Of a stretch of 26,810 nucleotides of DNA, positions 14,338-22,736 are shown one piece after another. Source of the stretch: Clostridiales bacterium (GTDB lineage: Bacteria; Bacillota; Clostridia; Peptostreptococcales; Anaerovoracaceae). A model generated the notes under the pieces. That model saw nothing but the letters and a program-made list of their open reading frames with translations, was not told where the DNA came from and did not search any database. The stretch spans positions 1-26,810 of the forward strand of contig JAAYHT010000093.1 of NCBI GenBank assembly GCA_012735285.1, given 5' to 3'. How positions within the stretch are numbered: the stretch's first letter is position 1; each line of letters opens with the position of its first letter. Position numbers and translations under genes: made by a program.

Positions 14338-15609
14338 ATGGGCATGACAATGACACAAAAAATCCTTGCGGCTCATGCCGGGCTTGAGGAAGTGAAAGCT
14401 GGACAGTTCATAGAAGCTGATTTGGATATAGTTTTAGGCAACGATATCACTGCTCCCGTTGCTATAAAAGAATTTTACAAGATGGGAGCAAAGCAAGTTT
14501 ATGACAAAGACAAGGTTGTGCTTGTACCAGATCACTTTACACCTAATAAGGATATTAAGACAGCCCAGCTTTGCAAGGAGTTAAGAGAGTTTGCCGTCAA
14601 GATGGATATCACCAACTATTTCGAAGTAGGAGAGGTGGGCATCGAGCATGCCCTTCTCCCCGAGAAGGGATTAGTGGTTGCAGGAGATGTTGTAATAGGT
14701 GCAGACTCACATACTTGTACCTATGGCGCACTAGGAGCCTTTTCAACTGGTATAGGTTCTACTGATATGGCAGCCGGTATGGCGACAGGCAAGGCCTGGT
14801 TTAAGGTACCTTCAGCTATAAAGTTTCAGTTGGAAGGAAAGCCGGGCAAATGGGTCAGCGGAAAGGATATAATACTTCATATCATCGGTAAAATAGGCGT
14901 TGACGGAGCATTATATAAATCAATGGAGTTTATGGGTCCAGGACTAGCCCATCTATCTATGGATGACCGCTTTACTATGGCAAACATGGCTATTGAAGCG
15001 GGAGCTAAAAACGGAATATTTGCAGTTGATGAGAAGACTATAGAATACATGGATCAACATAAGAATGAACACATGAAAAAAGAGATAAAAGTTTATAGTC
15101 CGGATGATGATGCAGAATATGACGAGACCTATGTGATTGATCTATCGGAGATAAAGCCAACAGTGGCATTTCCCCATCTACCGGAAAACACAAAGACCAT
15201 AGATGAGGTAGGAGAAATTGAAATTGATCAGGCTGTCATTGGCTCATGCACTAACGGTAGACTTGAGGACATGAGAATAGCAGCAGAGATCCTTAAAGAC
15301 AGAAAGGCAGCAAAAAATGTCCGCCTCATAATAATTCCGGCAACTCAGAAAATATATTTAGATTGCATCAAGAAGGGATATGCAGAAATCTTTATAAATG
15401 CAGGAGCTGTATTTTCAACTCCCACCTGCGGACCCTGTATGGGAGGCCATATGGGAGTATTGGCAGCAGGTGAAAGGGCCATATCGACTACCAACCGTAA
15501 TTTTGTAGGAAGAATGGGGCATGTGGATTCAGAGATCTATCTTGCTAGCCCTGCGGTGGCTGCTGCTTCAGCCGTGGCAGGAAAGATAATCAGCCCTGAT
15601 GATTTATAA
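14338..15609 (+). CDS. leuC: 3-isopropylmalate dehydratase large subunit
   Basis: A 423-residue aconitase-family subunit that, with LeuD, isomerises 2- to 3-isopropylmalate. The [4Fe-4S] ligands are visible: Cys in GADSHTCTYG is part of the conserved aconitase motif, GSCTNGR carries one ligand Cys and TPTCGPCMGGHMG the other two. At 423 residues it is the shorter archaeal/clostridial type rather than the ~470-residue E. coli type. It starts at ATG 14338 with no gap from leuA, using an AAAAGGAAG site within the leuA end, so the two are translationally coupled. Confidence 0.97.
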   Translation: MGMTMTQKILAAHAGLEEVKAGQFIEADLDIVLGNDITAPVAIKEFYKMGAKQVYDKDKVVLVPDHFTPNKDIKTAQLCKELREFAVKMDITNYFEVGEVGIEHALLPEKGLVVAGDVVIGADSHTCTYGALGAFSTGIGSTDMAAGMATGKAWFKVPSAIKFQLEGKPGKWVSGKDIILHIIGKIGVDGALYKSMEFMGPGLAHLSMDDRFTMANMAIEAGAKNGIFAVDEKTIEYMDQHKNEHMKKEIKVYSPDDDAEYDETYVIDLSEIKPTVAFPHLPENTKTIDEVGEIEIDQAVIGSCTNGRLEDMRIAAEILKDRKAAKNVRLIIIPATQKIYLDCIKKGYAEIFINAGAVFSTPTCGPCMGGHMGVLAAGERAISTTNRNFVGRMGHVDSEIYLASPAVAAASAVAGKIISPDDL

Positions 15610-15626
15610 TAGAAAGGAAAGTTAAG

Positions 15627-16106
15627 ATGGGATACGTATTTAAATATGGAGATAATGTCGATACCGACGTGATTATACCCGCACGCTACTTAAATGCTCC
15701 TGACCCGGAAGAGCTGGCAAAACACTGCATGGAGGATATAGATAAGGACTTTGCTAAAAAGGTTAAGAAGGGAGATATTATTGTAGCGGGAAAGAACTTC
15801 GGATGCGGTTCCTCGAGAGAACATGCACCTGTAGCTATAAAAGCTGCCGGTGTGCAGTGTGTCATAGCCTCATCCTTTGCAAGAATCTTCTATAGAAACT
15901 CCTTCAATACAGGCCTGCCCATACTAGAATGCCAAGAGGCTGCTAGTAAGATATCAGAAGGTGACGAAGTCACAGTAGATTTTGCAACTGGAAAAATCAC
16001 CAACGTTACTAAAGGCGAAGTCTATCAGGCTGAGCCTTTCCCTGAGTTCATACAAAAGATTATAGCTAGCGGTGGGCTTGTAAATTACGTAAAGGAGAAT
16101 CTGTAG
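15627..16106 (+). CDS. leuD: 3-isopropylmalate dehydratase small subunit
   Basis: A 159-residue swivel-domain subunit, partner of LeuC. DVIIPARYL near the N-terminus and GKNFGCGSSREHAP with SSFARIFYRNSFNTGLP are the family signatures; the Ser and Arg of SSRE bind substrate. The short length fits the split archaeal/clostridial type. It starts 17 bp after leuC with an AAAGGAAAG site, and its TAG stop abuts the leuB start. Confidence 0.96.
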   Translation: MGYVFKYGDNVDTDVIIPARYLNAPDPEELAKHCMEDIDKDFAKKVKKGDIIVAGKNFGCGSSREHAPVAIKAAGVQCVIASSFARIFYRNSFNTGLPILECQEAASKISEGDEVTVDFATGKITNVTKGEVYQAEPFPEFIQKIIASGGLVNYVKENL

Positions 16107-17177
16107 ATGGAATATAGCATAGCAGTTGTAAAAGGTGATGGCATAGGACCTGAGGTCATAGAAGAGGCAAAGAAGGTTTTAAATAGGGTTGGAGAAAGGT
16201 TTGGACATAGATTTGAATATAAGGAACTGTTGGCAGGGGGATCTGCTATAGATCAACTAGGGTTGGCCCTTCCCTCTGAGACCATAGAAGCCTGTAAAAA
16301 TAGCGATAGCGTACTACTAGGTGCTGTAGGAGGCCCTAAATGGGACCACCTACCAGGAGACAAGCGACCGGAACAGGCTATTTTGGGGCTGAGAAAACAG
16401 CTGGGACTCTTTGCGAATATTAGGCCTGCCATATTATTCCCCGAACTGGCCGATGCCTGCCCCCTTAGGAGGGAATCGGTAGAAGGGGGATTAGATTTAA
16501 TCGTAGTAAGGGAATTAACCGGTGGAATATATTTCGGCGAGAAGGGTTATAAGGATACGGAAAAGGGCCGCGCTGCATACGATGTTGAGATATATTCCGA
16601 AAAAGAGGTTGAGAGAATAGCTAAGGTAGCCTTTGAAATGGCTAGAAAACGCCGAAAAAAACTTACAAGCGTAGATAAGGCCAACGTGCTTGAAAGTTCA
16701 AGATTATGGAGAAGTGTGGTTAATAGGGTAGGAAAAGACTATCCCGATGTGGAGCTTAGCCATATGTATATAGATAATGCTGCAATGCAGCTAATTAGAG
16801 AACCCAAACAATTTGATGTTATAGTTACCAACAACATGTTCGGAGATATACTGACGGATGAGGCAAGCATGATAACAGGTTCAATCGGCATGCTTCCTTC
16901 TGCAAGCTTAGCGGAGGGAAATTTCGGCTTATATGAACCTATTCATGGAAGTGCCCCTGATATTGCAGGAAAAGATATTGCAAACCCCATGGCTACTATC
17001 TTATCGGTTGCTATGATGTTAAGATTCACATTTGGCCTTTCTGAAGAGGCAGATGCTGTAGAGCTGGCAGTAAAATCCGTATTAAGAGAAGGATATAGGA
17101 CAGCAGATATAATGAGCCAAGGCATGAAGAAAATAGGTACTAAGGAAGCAGGAGATAGGATAGCTAAAGCAATTTAG
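16107..17177 (+). CDS. leuB: 3-isopropylmalate dehydrogenase
   Basis: A 356-residue NAD-dependent enzyme that oxidises and decarboxylates 3-isopropylmalate to 2-oxoisocaproate, completing the chain-specific steps. GDGIGPEV at the N-terminus, LGLFANIRPA (substrate Arg), the catalytic Tyr in GGIYFGEKG, Lys in SVDKANVL, and NMFGDILTDEASMITGSIGMLPSASL are all present. The ATG at 16107 follows leuD with no gap, with AAAGGAGA inside leuD. The last codons form the left side of a hairpin that also covers the stop of the opposing ATPase gene. Confidence 0.97.
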   Translation: MEYSIAVVKGDGIGPEVIEEAKKVLNRVGERFGHRFEYKELLAGGSAIDQLGLALPSETIEACKNSDSVLLGAVGGPKWDHLPGDKRPEQAILGLRKQLGLFANIRPAILFPELADACPLRRESVEGGLDLIVVRELTGGIYFGEKGYKDTEKGRAAYDVEIYSEKEVERIAKVAFEMARKRRKKLTSVDKANVLESSRLWRSVVNRVGKDYPDVELSHMYIDNAAMQLIREPKQFDVIVTNNMFGDILTDEASMITGSIGMLPSASLAEGNFGLYEPIHGSAPDIAGKDIANPMATILSVAMMLRFTFGLSEEADAVELAVKSVLREGYRTADIMSQGMKKIGTKEAGDRIAKAI

Positions 17178-17182
17178 CTATC
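17159..17182. terminator. Shared bidirectional hairpin over the leuB and ATPase stop codons
   Basis: A perfect 10-bp stem, GATAGCTAAA (17159-17168) with TTTAGCTATC (17173-17182), closes a GCAA tetraloop. The leuB TAG (17175-17177) and the ATPase TAG (17180-17178 on the minus strand) both lie in the right arm. T-rich sequence follows on the plus strand only weakly. It probably ends both convergent transcripts. Confidence 0.7.
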
Positions 17183-19559
17183 TTCTTATTAATCCTGCCA
17201 CCTTTTCAAAGCACATTGTAAAGAAGTTCATCACAGGAATTATTAACAGAGCCAGCACGAAAAGTACCAGACCGCTTCCCAGGCTCAAAGGTGACAGTGA
17301 GAAAAGGCTGGGAACAAAGGCTAGGATTATTACAAAAGCCGCCACCAGCGAGATAAATAGTATTTTCCGCCTTGTATTAAAGGGTGTACTTACTCGCCAA
17401 ATCATGCAAAATCCTACAACAGTGATTAAGATGGTTGTCACTGTTGAAATTTCATCCAGTGGCATTTTAAAAGCTATCGAAAATAGTACGGCTATTATGA
17501 CTATAAAAAGATTGGTCAAGGCTGCCGGAAAGGCCCTGTAGAGCACATTTAATAGAAAGCTTCCTTTTACAAGCTCGTTATTAGGTTCTAGCGCAAGGAC
17601 AAAGGCTGGAATGCCGATAGTAAGTCCGCTAACAAGGGAAAGCTGTGCGGGAGTTAGGGGATAGGCAAAAACAGCCGTTATAGATATAATGGCCAAGGCA
17701 AATGAAAAGATGTTTTTAACAAGGAATAGGGAAGCCGTTCGCTCGATATTGTTTATAACTCGGCGGCCTTCAGCAACAACGGAAGGCAGCGAGTCAAAGT
17801 TGGAACTAAGTAGAACTAGGTCTGAAATCTGGGAGGCAACATCACTTCCCGATGCCATGGCAATGCTGCAGTCAGCTTCTTTTAGGGCTAGTACATCATT
17901 TATTCCGTCTCCTGTCATAGCCACTGTCTTTCCGGCTTTCTTTAAAGCTTTTATAATCTGCTTCTTCTGTTCTGGTGTAACCCTACCAAAAACAGTGTAT
18001 TTTTTAGCTGCCTCTTCTAGTTTCTCAAGGGAGGTAAGGCTTGTAGCATCAATATAATTATCAGCATTTGGAATGCCTGCCTGTTTTGCAATTATTGATA
18101 CTGTTAGAGGATTATCTCCTGAAATTACCTTCAGTTCCACTCCCTGGTCTATAAAATAGGAGAAGGTATCTTTAGCGGTTGGTTTTACGGGATTTTCAAG
18201 AATTACTAGAGCAAGGGGATCCAAATAGCCGTAACCATATGAACCAAATAATAGTACCCGCTTTCCAAGGGATGCCTGGGCATTGATAATATCTTCATAT
18301 AAATAAAACTGATCCCCTAATACAATCTCGGGTGCCCCTAGGATGTACTCTTCATTATTGTCAAATTGAACTTTGCTATATTTTGTTTTCGAACTAAACT
18401 CATATATTTGCTTTGCCCGCCTCGGCTTTATAGCTTTGAAATGCTTTTTAATGGCCTGCATAGTGGCATTATCAGCAGGTAGATTTGCAGCAAAATCCGC
18501 AAAAAGGCGTTTGACCGTATTCTCATCTGCAATATCTTTATTAAGAAGAATCAGCTCAGTTACTTTCATATCGTTTTCGGTGATAGTTCCGGTCTTGTCC
18601 AGGCAAAGAACATTCACTCTAGCAAGGGTTTCAACTGATTTGAATTCATGAACCACTGTTTCTTTCTTAGCAATTCTGACAACGCTTGCAGCCAGCGCAA
18701 CGCTGACTAAAAGGTAGAGCCCTGCAGGAATCATTCCTACTAAAGCACCGGTGGTGCTTTCTACCCCCTCTTTTATCGTAAGGCCGAGAATCATAACCTG
18801 CCTTCTGTACAACAGAATTCCTATAGGAATAATCAATAGACCTATTACTTGTAAGAGCCTTGTAAGGGACTTCATCATGCCTGTCGGCTGTCTCTTTTTA
18901 CCCTTCTTTGCAGCAAGGGTCAGCTGGGATACAAATGAATCTTCACCAACATTTTCAAGCCGGGCCTTGCATTCACCAGATACTATGAAGCTTCCTGATA
19001 GGAGGAAGTCCCCCTTCCTTTTCGGGATTTCATCTGACTCACCTGTCACAAGGGATTCATTGACCATGACCTCACCTTCGACTAACTCAGCATCGGCATA
19101 GATATGGCTTCCCCGACTAAGTATTACGATATCATCGAGCACCAGTTGATCTACCGGTATTCTCGTTACAATCCCATCTCTTACTACGGTTGCCATGGTC
19201 TCCGATATTATGACAAGCTCATCAAGCTTGCGTTTAGCATCAAGCTCCTGAACTGTACCGATTACTAAGTTAGCCCCAACTATGACCATGAAGAGCAGAT
19301 CTTGATAAGAACCTACTGCGATTAGGGCAATGGCAAGTACAAAAAATATTAGATTAAAATAGGTTAAAATATTTCCCAATATAATTTCAGAAGTAGATTT
19401 TGTAGGGGATTCTACTTCTTTGTTATATAAACCCTGTTTGATGCGCTTATTAACCTGTTCGCTGGTTAAGCCCATGTCAGGGGAGGCATATATTCTTTTT
19501 ACTTTTCTTTTATTTGATGTGCTAGTGGATTTAGTTGATCTATTAAAGATACGACGCAT
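17178..19559 (-). CDS. Cation-translocating P-type ATPase (CtpE-like)
   Basis: A 793-residue ion pump. A cytoplasmic N-terminus precedes two membrane helices (about 62-82 and 86-105). The actuator domain has TGES at 172-175, helices 3 and 4 follow, then LCLDKTGTIT with the phosphorylated Asp321 and GDGINDVLALKEADCSIAM in the hinge, and about six C-terminal helices. The closest look is the CtpE-type subgroup, some of which import Ca2+; helix 4 reads GMIPAGL. Ion specificity cannot be read from the sequence. There are no N-terminal metal-binding CxxC domains, which argues against copper or cadmium transport. It is convergent with leuB with no intergenic base, and an AAAGGGAAT site precedes the ATG. 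Confidence 0.9.
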   Translation of the reverse strand: MRRIFNRSTKSTSTSNKRKVKRIYASPDMGLTSEQVNKRIKQGLYNKEVESPTKSTSEIILGNILTYFNLIFFVLAIALIAVGSYQDLLFMVIVGANLVIGTVQELDAKRKLDELVIISETMATVVRDGIVTRIPVDQLVLDDIVILSRGSHIYADAELVEGEVMVNESLVTGESDEIPKRKGDFLLSGSFIVSGECKARLENVGEDSFVSQLTLAAKKGKKRQPTGMMKSLTRLLQVIGLLIIPIGILLYRRQVMILGLTIKEGVESTTGALVGMIPAGLYLLVSVALAASVVRIAKKETVVHEFKSVETLARVNVLCLDKTGTITENDMKVTELILLNKDIADENTVKRLFADFAANLPADNATMQAIKKHFKAIKPRRAKQIYEFSSKTKYSKVQFDNNEEYILGAPEIVLGDQFYLYEDIINAQASLGKRVLLFGSYGYGYLDPLALVILENPVKPTAKDTFSYFIDQGVELKVISGDNPLTVSIIAKQAGIPNADNYIDATSLTSLEKLEEAAKKYTVFGRVTPEQKKQIIKALKKAGKTVAMTGDGINDVLALKEADCSIAMASGSDVASQISDLVLLSSNFDSLPSVVAEGRRVINNIERTASLFLVKNIFSFALAIISITAVFAYPLTPAQLSLVSGLTIGIPAFVLALEPNNELVKGSFLLNVLYRAFPAALTNLFIVIIAVLFSIAFKMPLDEISTVTTILITVVGFCMIWRVSTPFNTRRKILFISLVAAFVIILAFVPSLFSLSPLSLGSGLVLFVLALLIIPVMNFFTMCFEKVAGLIRR

Positions 19560-19638
19560 GTTAGATTCCCTTTACCCTAGATTTAATAATTAATCATAGC
19601 ATAAATTGAGAAATTATGTAAGATGAATTATAGATTTT

Positions 19639-19664
19639 AAAAAGGCTTCCCTAGTGAGAAGCCT
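19639..19664 (-). terminator. Terminator after the nitroreductase gene
   Basis: On the minus strand AGGCTTC (19664-19658) pairs with GAAGCCT (19649-19643), 8-base loop, followed by TTTT. It lies directly after the nitroreductase stop and ends the MocR-nitroreductase transcript. Confidence 0.75.
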
Positions 19665-19668
19665 GTTA

Positions 19669-20325
19669 TCATTCAACAAATGTAGTGATTTCTGAAAGCT
19701 CTTTTCTTCCCGGGCTCTTGTTTCCAGGCGCCGGAACTCCTAAGCTAAGCATGCAGGCCAAGAAGTAGCCTTCTTTTTCAAAGCCTATTTCTTCCTTAAG
19801 CACTGCCTCTATCTCTTCCCTTGCGTAGTTTTGGCCTGTCATCCAGCAGGAACCGTATCCTAAATCTACTGCAGCAAGGGACATATTCTGAACTGCTGCA
19901 CCAATATTCTGCATTCCGGGATTTGGGATAAACAGTTTATCCATTTCCTCCTGTGGATAGCCTGCAAATTCCATTTCGTAATATCCGCTGGGATAATAGT
20001 TGGTGGCATAAATTATTATTAATACGGGAGCATTTAGATAAAAGAGGGTAAAGTTTTTTACAAACTTGCGAAAGCGGTTGCCCTTTTCAGGATCCTTTTC
20101 ATCCATCTTTTTGGAAATCTCTTCGTTTTTATCGGTTATAGCTTTTGCGATTTTTTCTTTCAAATCCTTATTTGTAACAACAAGGAAGTGCCAGTTTTGA
20201 CAGTTCTTACCCGAGGGGGCTATCCTGCCTGCATCTAAGATTTTTAAAATATCCTCTTTTGGGATATCCTGATCTGTATACTTTCTTATACTTTGTCTTT
20301 TTACAATAACATCTCTAAATTCCAT
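19669..20325 (-). CDS. Nitroreductase family protein (FMN-dependent)
   Basis: A 218-residue nitroreductase-fold oxidoreductase, expected to bind FMN and use NAD(P)H. The N-terminal RQSIRKYTDQDIP carries the FMN-phosphate Arg/Ser residues; APSGKNCQNWHFLVV is the FMN-contacting loop; MQNIGAAVQNMSLAAVDLGYGSCWM matches the second FMN/dimer region. The physiological substrate is unknown. I choose ATG 20325 over 20343 because GGAGG lies 7 bp before it and inside the longer version. It begins 35 bp after the MocR-type gene on the same strand, so they are probably co-transcribed. Confidence 0.88.
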   Translation of the reverse strand: MEFRDVIVKRQSIRKYTDQDIPKEDILKILDAGRIAPSGKNCQNWHFLVVTNKDLKEKIAKAITDKNEEISKKMDEKDPEKGNRFRKFVKNFTLFYLNAPVLIIIYATNYYPSGYYEMEFAGYPQEEMDKLFIPNPGMQNIGAAVQNMSLAAVDLGYGSCWMTGQNYAREEIEAVLKEEIGFEKEGYFLACMLSLGVPAPGNKSPGRKELSEITTFVE

Positions 20326-20360
20326 CACATAACCTCCAATCAATTCATATTATCACTTAA

Positions 20361-21773
20361 CTATATTTTAGTCAAAATTTGGATTAAAGAAACAATAGCC
20401 TCTTCCATTTTTCCTAAAGGGATGCGCGTATAATAGAAAACTACAACTGATCTATTCTCATCTTCATGGTAGTTTAAAACCGGTGCCAGCATGAGGCCCT
20501 GTTCTTTAGCCATAGCACAGATCATCTCAGTCTGTTTTTTATCAGGATTATCTTTTAATTCTAGCAGCATATGAAGTCCTGAGCTGTTTGCTAAAATATT
20601 AATCTTGTCCTTACCATATTTGTTTATCAGCGATGTGGCAAGCTGGATTTTTTGGGAATAGATTTTGCGGAGTTTCTTGAGGTTGGTTTGGTAATAGCCC
20701 TCTTGCATATATAGGGCCAGTGTTAACTGCTCAGCCTTTGAACAGGTTTGAGTATATCCTCCTAATACTTCTTCAAAGAGTTCATTTAGATCATTAGGTA
20801 AAACCATGTAGCTTATCTTTATCGATGAAAATAGGGTTGAAGAAAAGGAGCCCAGATAGACGACCTTTCCCTTAGTATCAAGGCCCTGTAGCGAGGGTAC
20901 AGGTCGTCCGGAATAAATCAACTCACTGTTGTAATCATCCTCTATGATAATGCTGTCATTGTTATAGGCCCAGTCAAGCAGTGAATAGCGCCTTGCTATT
21001 GGCATTACAGAAGCTGTAGGAAATTGGTTGGATGGACTGACATATACTGTTGAGCGGATATTTGCAGGAAGCAGTTCTATTTTTATTCCATCCTTATCCA
21101 GGGGCACCGTTGCCATTTTAAAGCCCCTGTCTTTAAAGATATCGCGTACAGGTAGATAGCCGGGGTTTTCAAAGGAAACGTAATCTATTCCTGTTTTTTG
21201 AAGAATAATGCAAAGCAAGTTTAAAAGCTGTTGAGTTCCTGCGCCTACTATGACTTGTTCCCAGCTGCATCTTACTCCCCTAGATTGGTATATATATTTG
21301 GAAATTTCGTATCTGAGGGGGGCTTCGCCTCTGGGGTTGCCCTCTTCAAACAGCAGGTGCGAGTATTCATTCAACACCTTGTTAATGCATTTTTTCCATT
21401 TAAAGAAATCAAAATTAGTCGGATCGTAGTATATGGGTTGCTGCATCGATTCAATAGAGGGGACTTCTGTGGCTTCAATCTTTTGTTCTGAATCCTCAAA
21501 AACAAATGCTTTGCCCACTTCGGAGGATATATCGTTGACGAAATAGCCTGACTGGGGTTTGCTGCTAATATAGCCTTCTACTAACAGCTGGTTATAGGCC
21601 AGCTCGATAGTGGTTAAGCTAAGGTTTAGGCTTTTGGCCAAGGATCGAAGGGAAGGCAGCTTTTCACCGGGCTTTATGTCCCTGTTTAAAATTGAATCCC
21701 TAATGTATGTGTAAAGCTGGATATATAGTGGTATATTTATAGAATCATTTAAGACGGGGGTAAGGGTTAACAT
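20361..21773 (-). CDS. MocR-type regulator (GntR winged helix + aminotransferase-like domain), PLP Lys replaced
   Basis: A 470-residue MocR/GabR-type protein. Residues about 12-80 are a GntR-type winged helix (KPGEKLPSLRSLAKSLNLS, then TTIELAYNQLLVEGYI). Residues about 110-470 form a class I aminotransferase-like domain with NPRGEAPLRYEISKY, SFENPGY, and IIIEDDYNSELIY carrying the Asp and Tyr that normally contact PLP. Oddly, where the family usually has SFSK, with Lys forming the Schiff base, this protein has GSFSSTLFSSIKISY, with Ser312 at the Lys position. It may bind PLP non-covalently or sense something else. An AGGAGGAAAG site precedes the ATG. It is divergent from an ECF S component, and regulators of this kind (PdxR) often control vitamin B6 genes. 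Confidence 0.9.
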   Translation of the reverse strand: MLTLTPVLNDSINIPLYIQLYTYIRDSILNRDIKPGEKLPSLRSLAKSLNLSLTTIELAYNQLLVEGYISSKPQSGYFVNDISSEVGKAFVFEDSEQKIEATEVPSIESMQQPIYYDPTNFDFFKWKKCINKVLNEYSHLLFEEGNPRGEAPLRYEISKYIYQSRGVRCSWEQVIVGAGTQQLLNLLCIILQKTGIDYVSFENPGYLPVRDIFKDRGFKMATVPLDKDGIKIELLPANIRSTVYVSPSNQFPTASVMPIARRYSLLDWAYNNDSIIIEDDYNSELIYSGRPVPSLQGLDTKGKVVYLGSFSSTLFSSIKISYMVLPNDLNELFEEVLGGYTQTCSKAEQLTLALYMQEGYYQTNLKKLRKIYSQKIQLATSLINKYGKDKINILANSSGLHMLLELKDNPDKKQTEMICAMAKEQGLMLAPVLNYHEDENRSVVVFYYTRIPLGKMEEAIVSLIQILTKI

Positions 21774-21783
21774 CTTTCCTCCT

Positions 21784-21935
21784 AACTGTTACTTTGCATT
21801 GTGCAAAACTGTATATAAAATGGCTTAGATTTTTAATATTTTTGCTATAATTCATGCAACTGTATATATATAAATAGTTTAATTTGCATATTTATTTAAC
21901 TACAATTTGAGAATATTATAATACTACACACAGTT
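21784..21935. promoter_or_regulatory. Repeated AACTGT motifs between MocR and ECF genes
   Basis: The 176-185 bp divergent region has AACTGT at 21784-21789, 21807-21812 and 21858-21863 and its inverse ACAGTT at 21930-21935. The second and third copies extend to an 11-base direct repeat, AACTGTATATA, whose starts are 51 bp apart (about five helical turns). MocR regulators such as GabR bind direct repeats on one face of DNA, so these are candidate operators. Proximity and pattern are seen; binding is inferred. Confidence 0.5.
21917..21922 (+). promoter_or_regulatory. -10 element for the ECF S component gene
   Basis: TATAAT at 21917-21922 lies 37 bp before the preferred ATG. The -35 is weak (TTTAAC at 21895-21900, 16-bp spacer), which would fit a promoter that needs an activator. 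Confidence 0.45.
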
Positions 21936-21958
21936 TTTGTAAATACAGGGTGATAGAA

Positions 21959-22735
21959 ATGGCAGAAAGAAATAAGACAAACAGAATAATATTGACAGGC
22001 CTTATGCTGGCCATTACCACAATTGCCACTATGGTAATAGCTATACCCGTACCCTTTACAAGCGGATATATTCATCTAGGAGACAGCATGATCTTTTTAT
22101 CCGTTTTGTTATTAGGATGGAGATATGGTGCAATTGCGGCAGGAGTAGGGTCTGCCTTGGCTGATTTGTTCTTAGGATATGTACACTGGCTTCCCTGGAC
22201 CCTGGGCATAAAGGCTATTATGGCAATACTGATGGGTATTGTAATAGAAAAGTGTGTTGGCAATAAAAGAAATACTCTTATAGCAAGCTTAGTAACAGCT
22301 GTATTTTGGTTAATATTTCATTTTTCAGTAAAGAGGATAATAGAGTATGAAAGTACTCATAACCCCGCAGCTCTCCTGAGTGAAGAGGTACAGGATCTGT
22401 CTGCTTTAGGGTCCTTCTTAAATACAGTACAGAGTCAGCTAATGATTGTAGCGCTAGCCATTCCTATATTCCTAATTATTATCTCATTTGTAATTAGGAA
22501 AAGGGAGCATTTCGTGATCCCTATTTCAGAAATCTTAGGCATGACCCTTTCCGGGCTTTGGATGGTCTTCGCCTACTATATAGCAGCAGGGCTTATCTAC
22601 GGTAATTTTGCAGTATCCGCCTTCAGCATACCAATGAATATGTTGCAGTTTATCATGGGATTTTTAGTTGCTTCTTTGATTACCGCTGCACTTTCTAAGA
22701 CGCCTTTGAATAAACATTTCAGGGTTAGGAAGTAA
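21959..22735 (+). CDS. ECF transporter S component (vitamin-type substrate-binding membrane protein)
   Basis: A 258-residue membrane protein with about six helices. The N-terminal helix LTGLMLAITTIATMVIAIP, then SGYIHLGDSMIFLSVLLLGWRYG and GVGSALADLFLGYVHWLPWTLGIKAIMA, are typical of energy-coupling-factor S components. It would bind a micronutrient and pair with a shared EcfAA'T module encoded elsewhere. The facing MocR-type regulator makes a vitamin B6 vitamer or a related pyrimidine plausible, but the substrate is not proven by sequence. A ~50-residue polar insertion (about 120-155) sits between helices 4 and 5. The start is ATG 21959 with AGGGTGA just upstream, rather than GTG 21950. Confidence 0.83.
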   Translation: MAERNKTNRIILTGLMLAITTIATMVIAIPVPFTSGYIHLGDSMIFLSVLLLGWRYGAIAAGVGSALADLFLGYVHWLPWTLGIKAIMAILMGIVIEKCVGNKRNTLIASLVTAVFWLIFHFSVKRIIEYESTHNPAALLSEEVQDLSALGSFLNTVQSQLMIVALAIPIFLIIISFVIRKREHFVIPISEILGMTLSGLWMVFAYYIAAGLIYGNFAVSAFSIPMNMLQFIMGFLVASLITAALSKTPLNKHFRVRK

Positions 22736-22736
22736 C

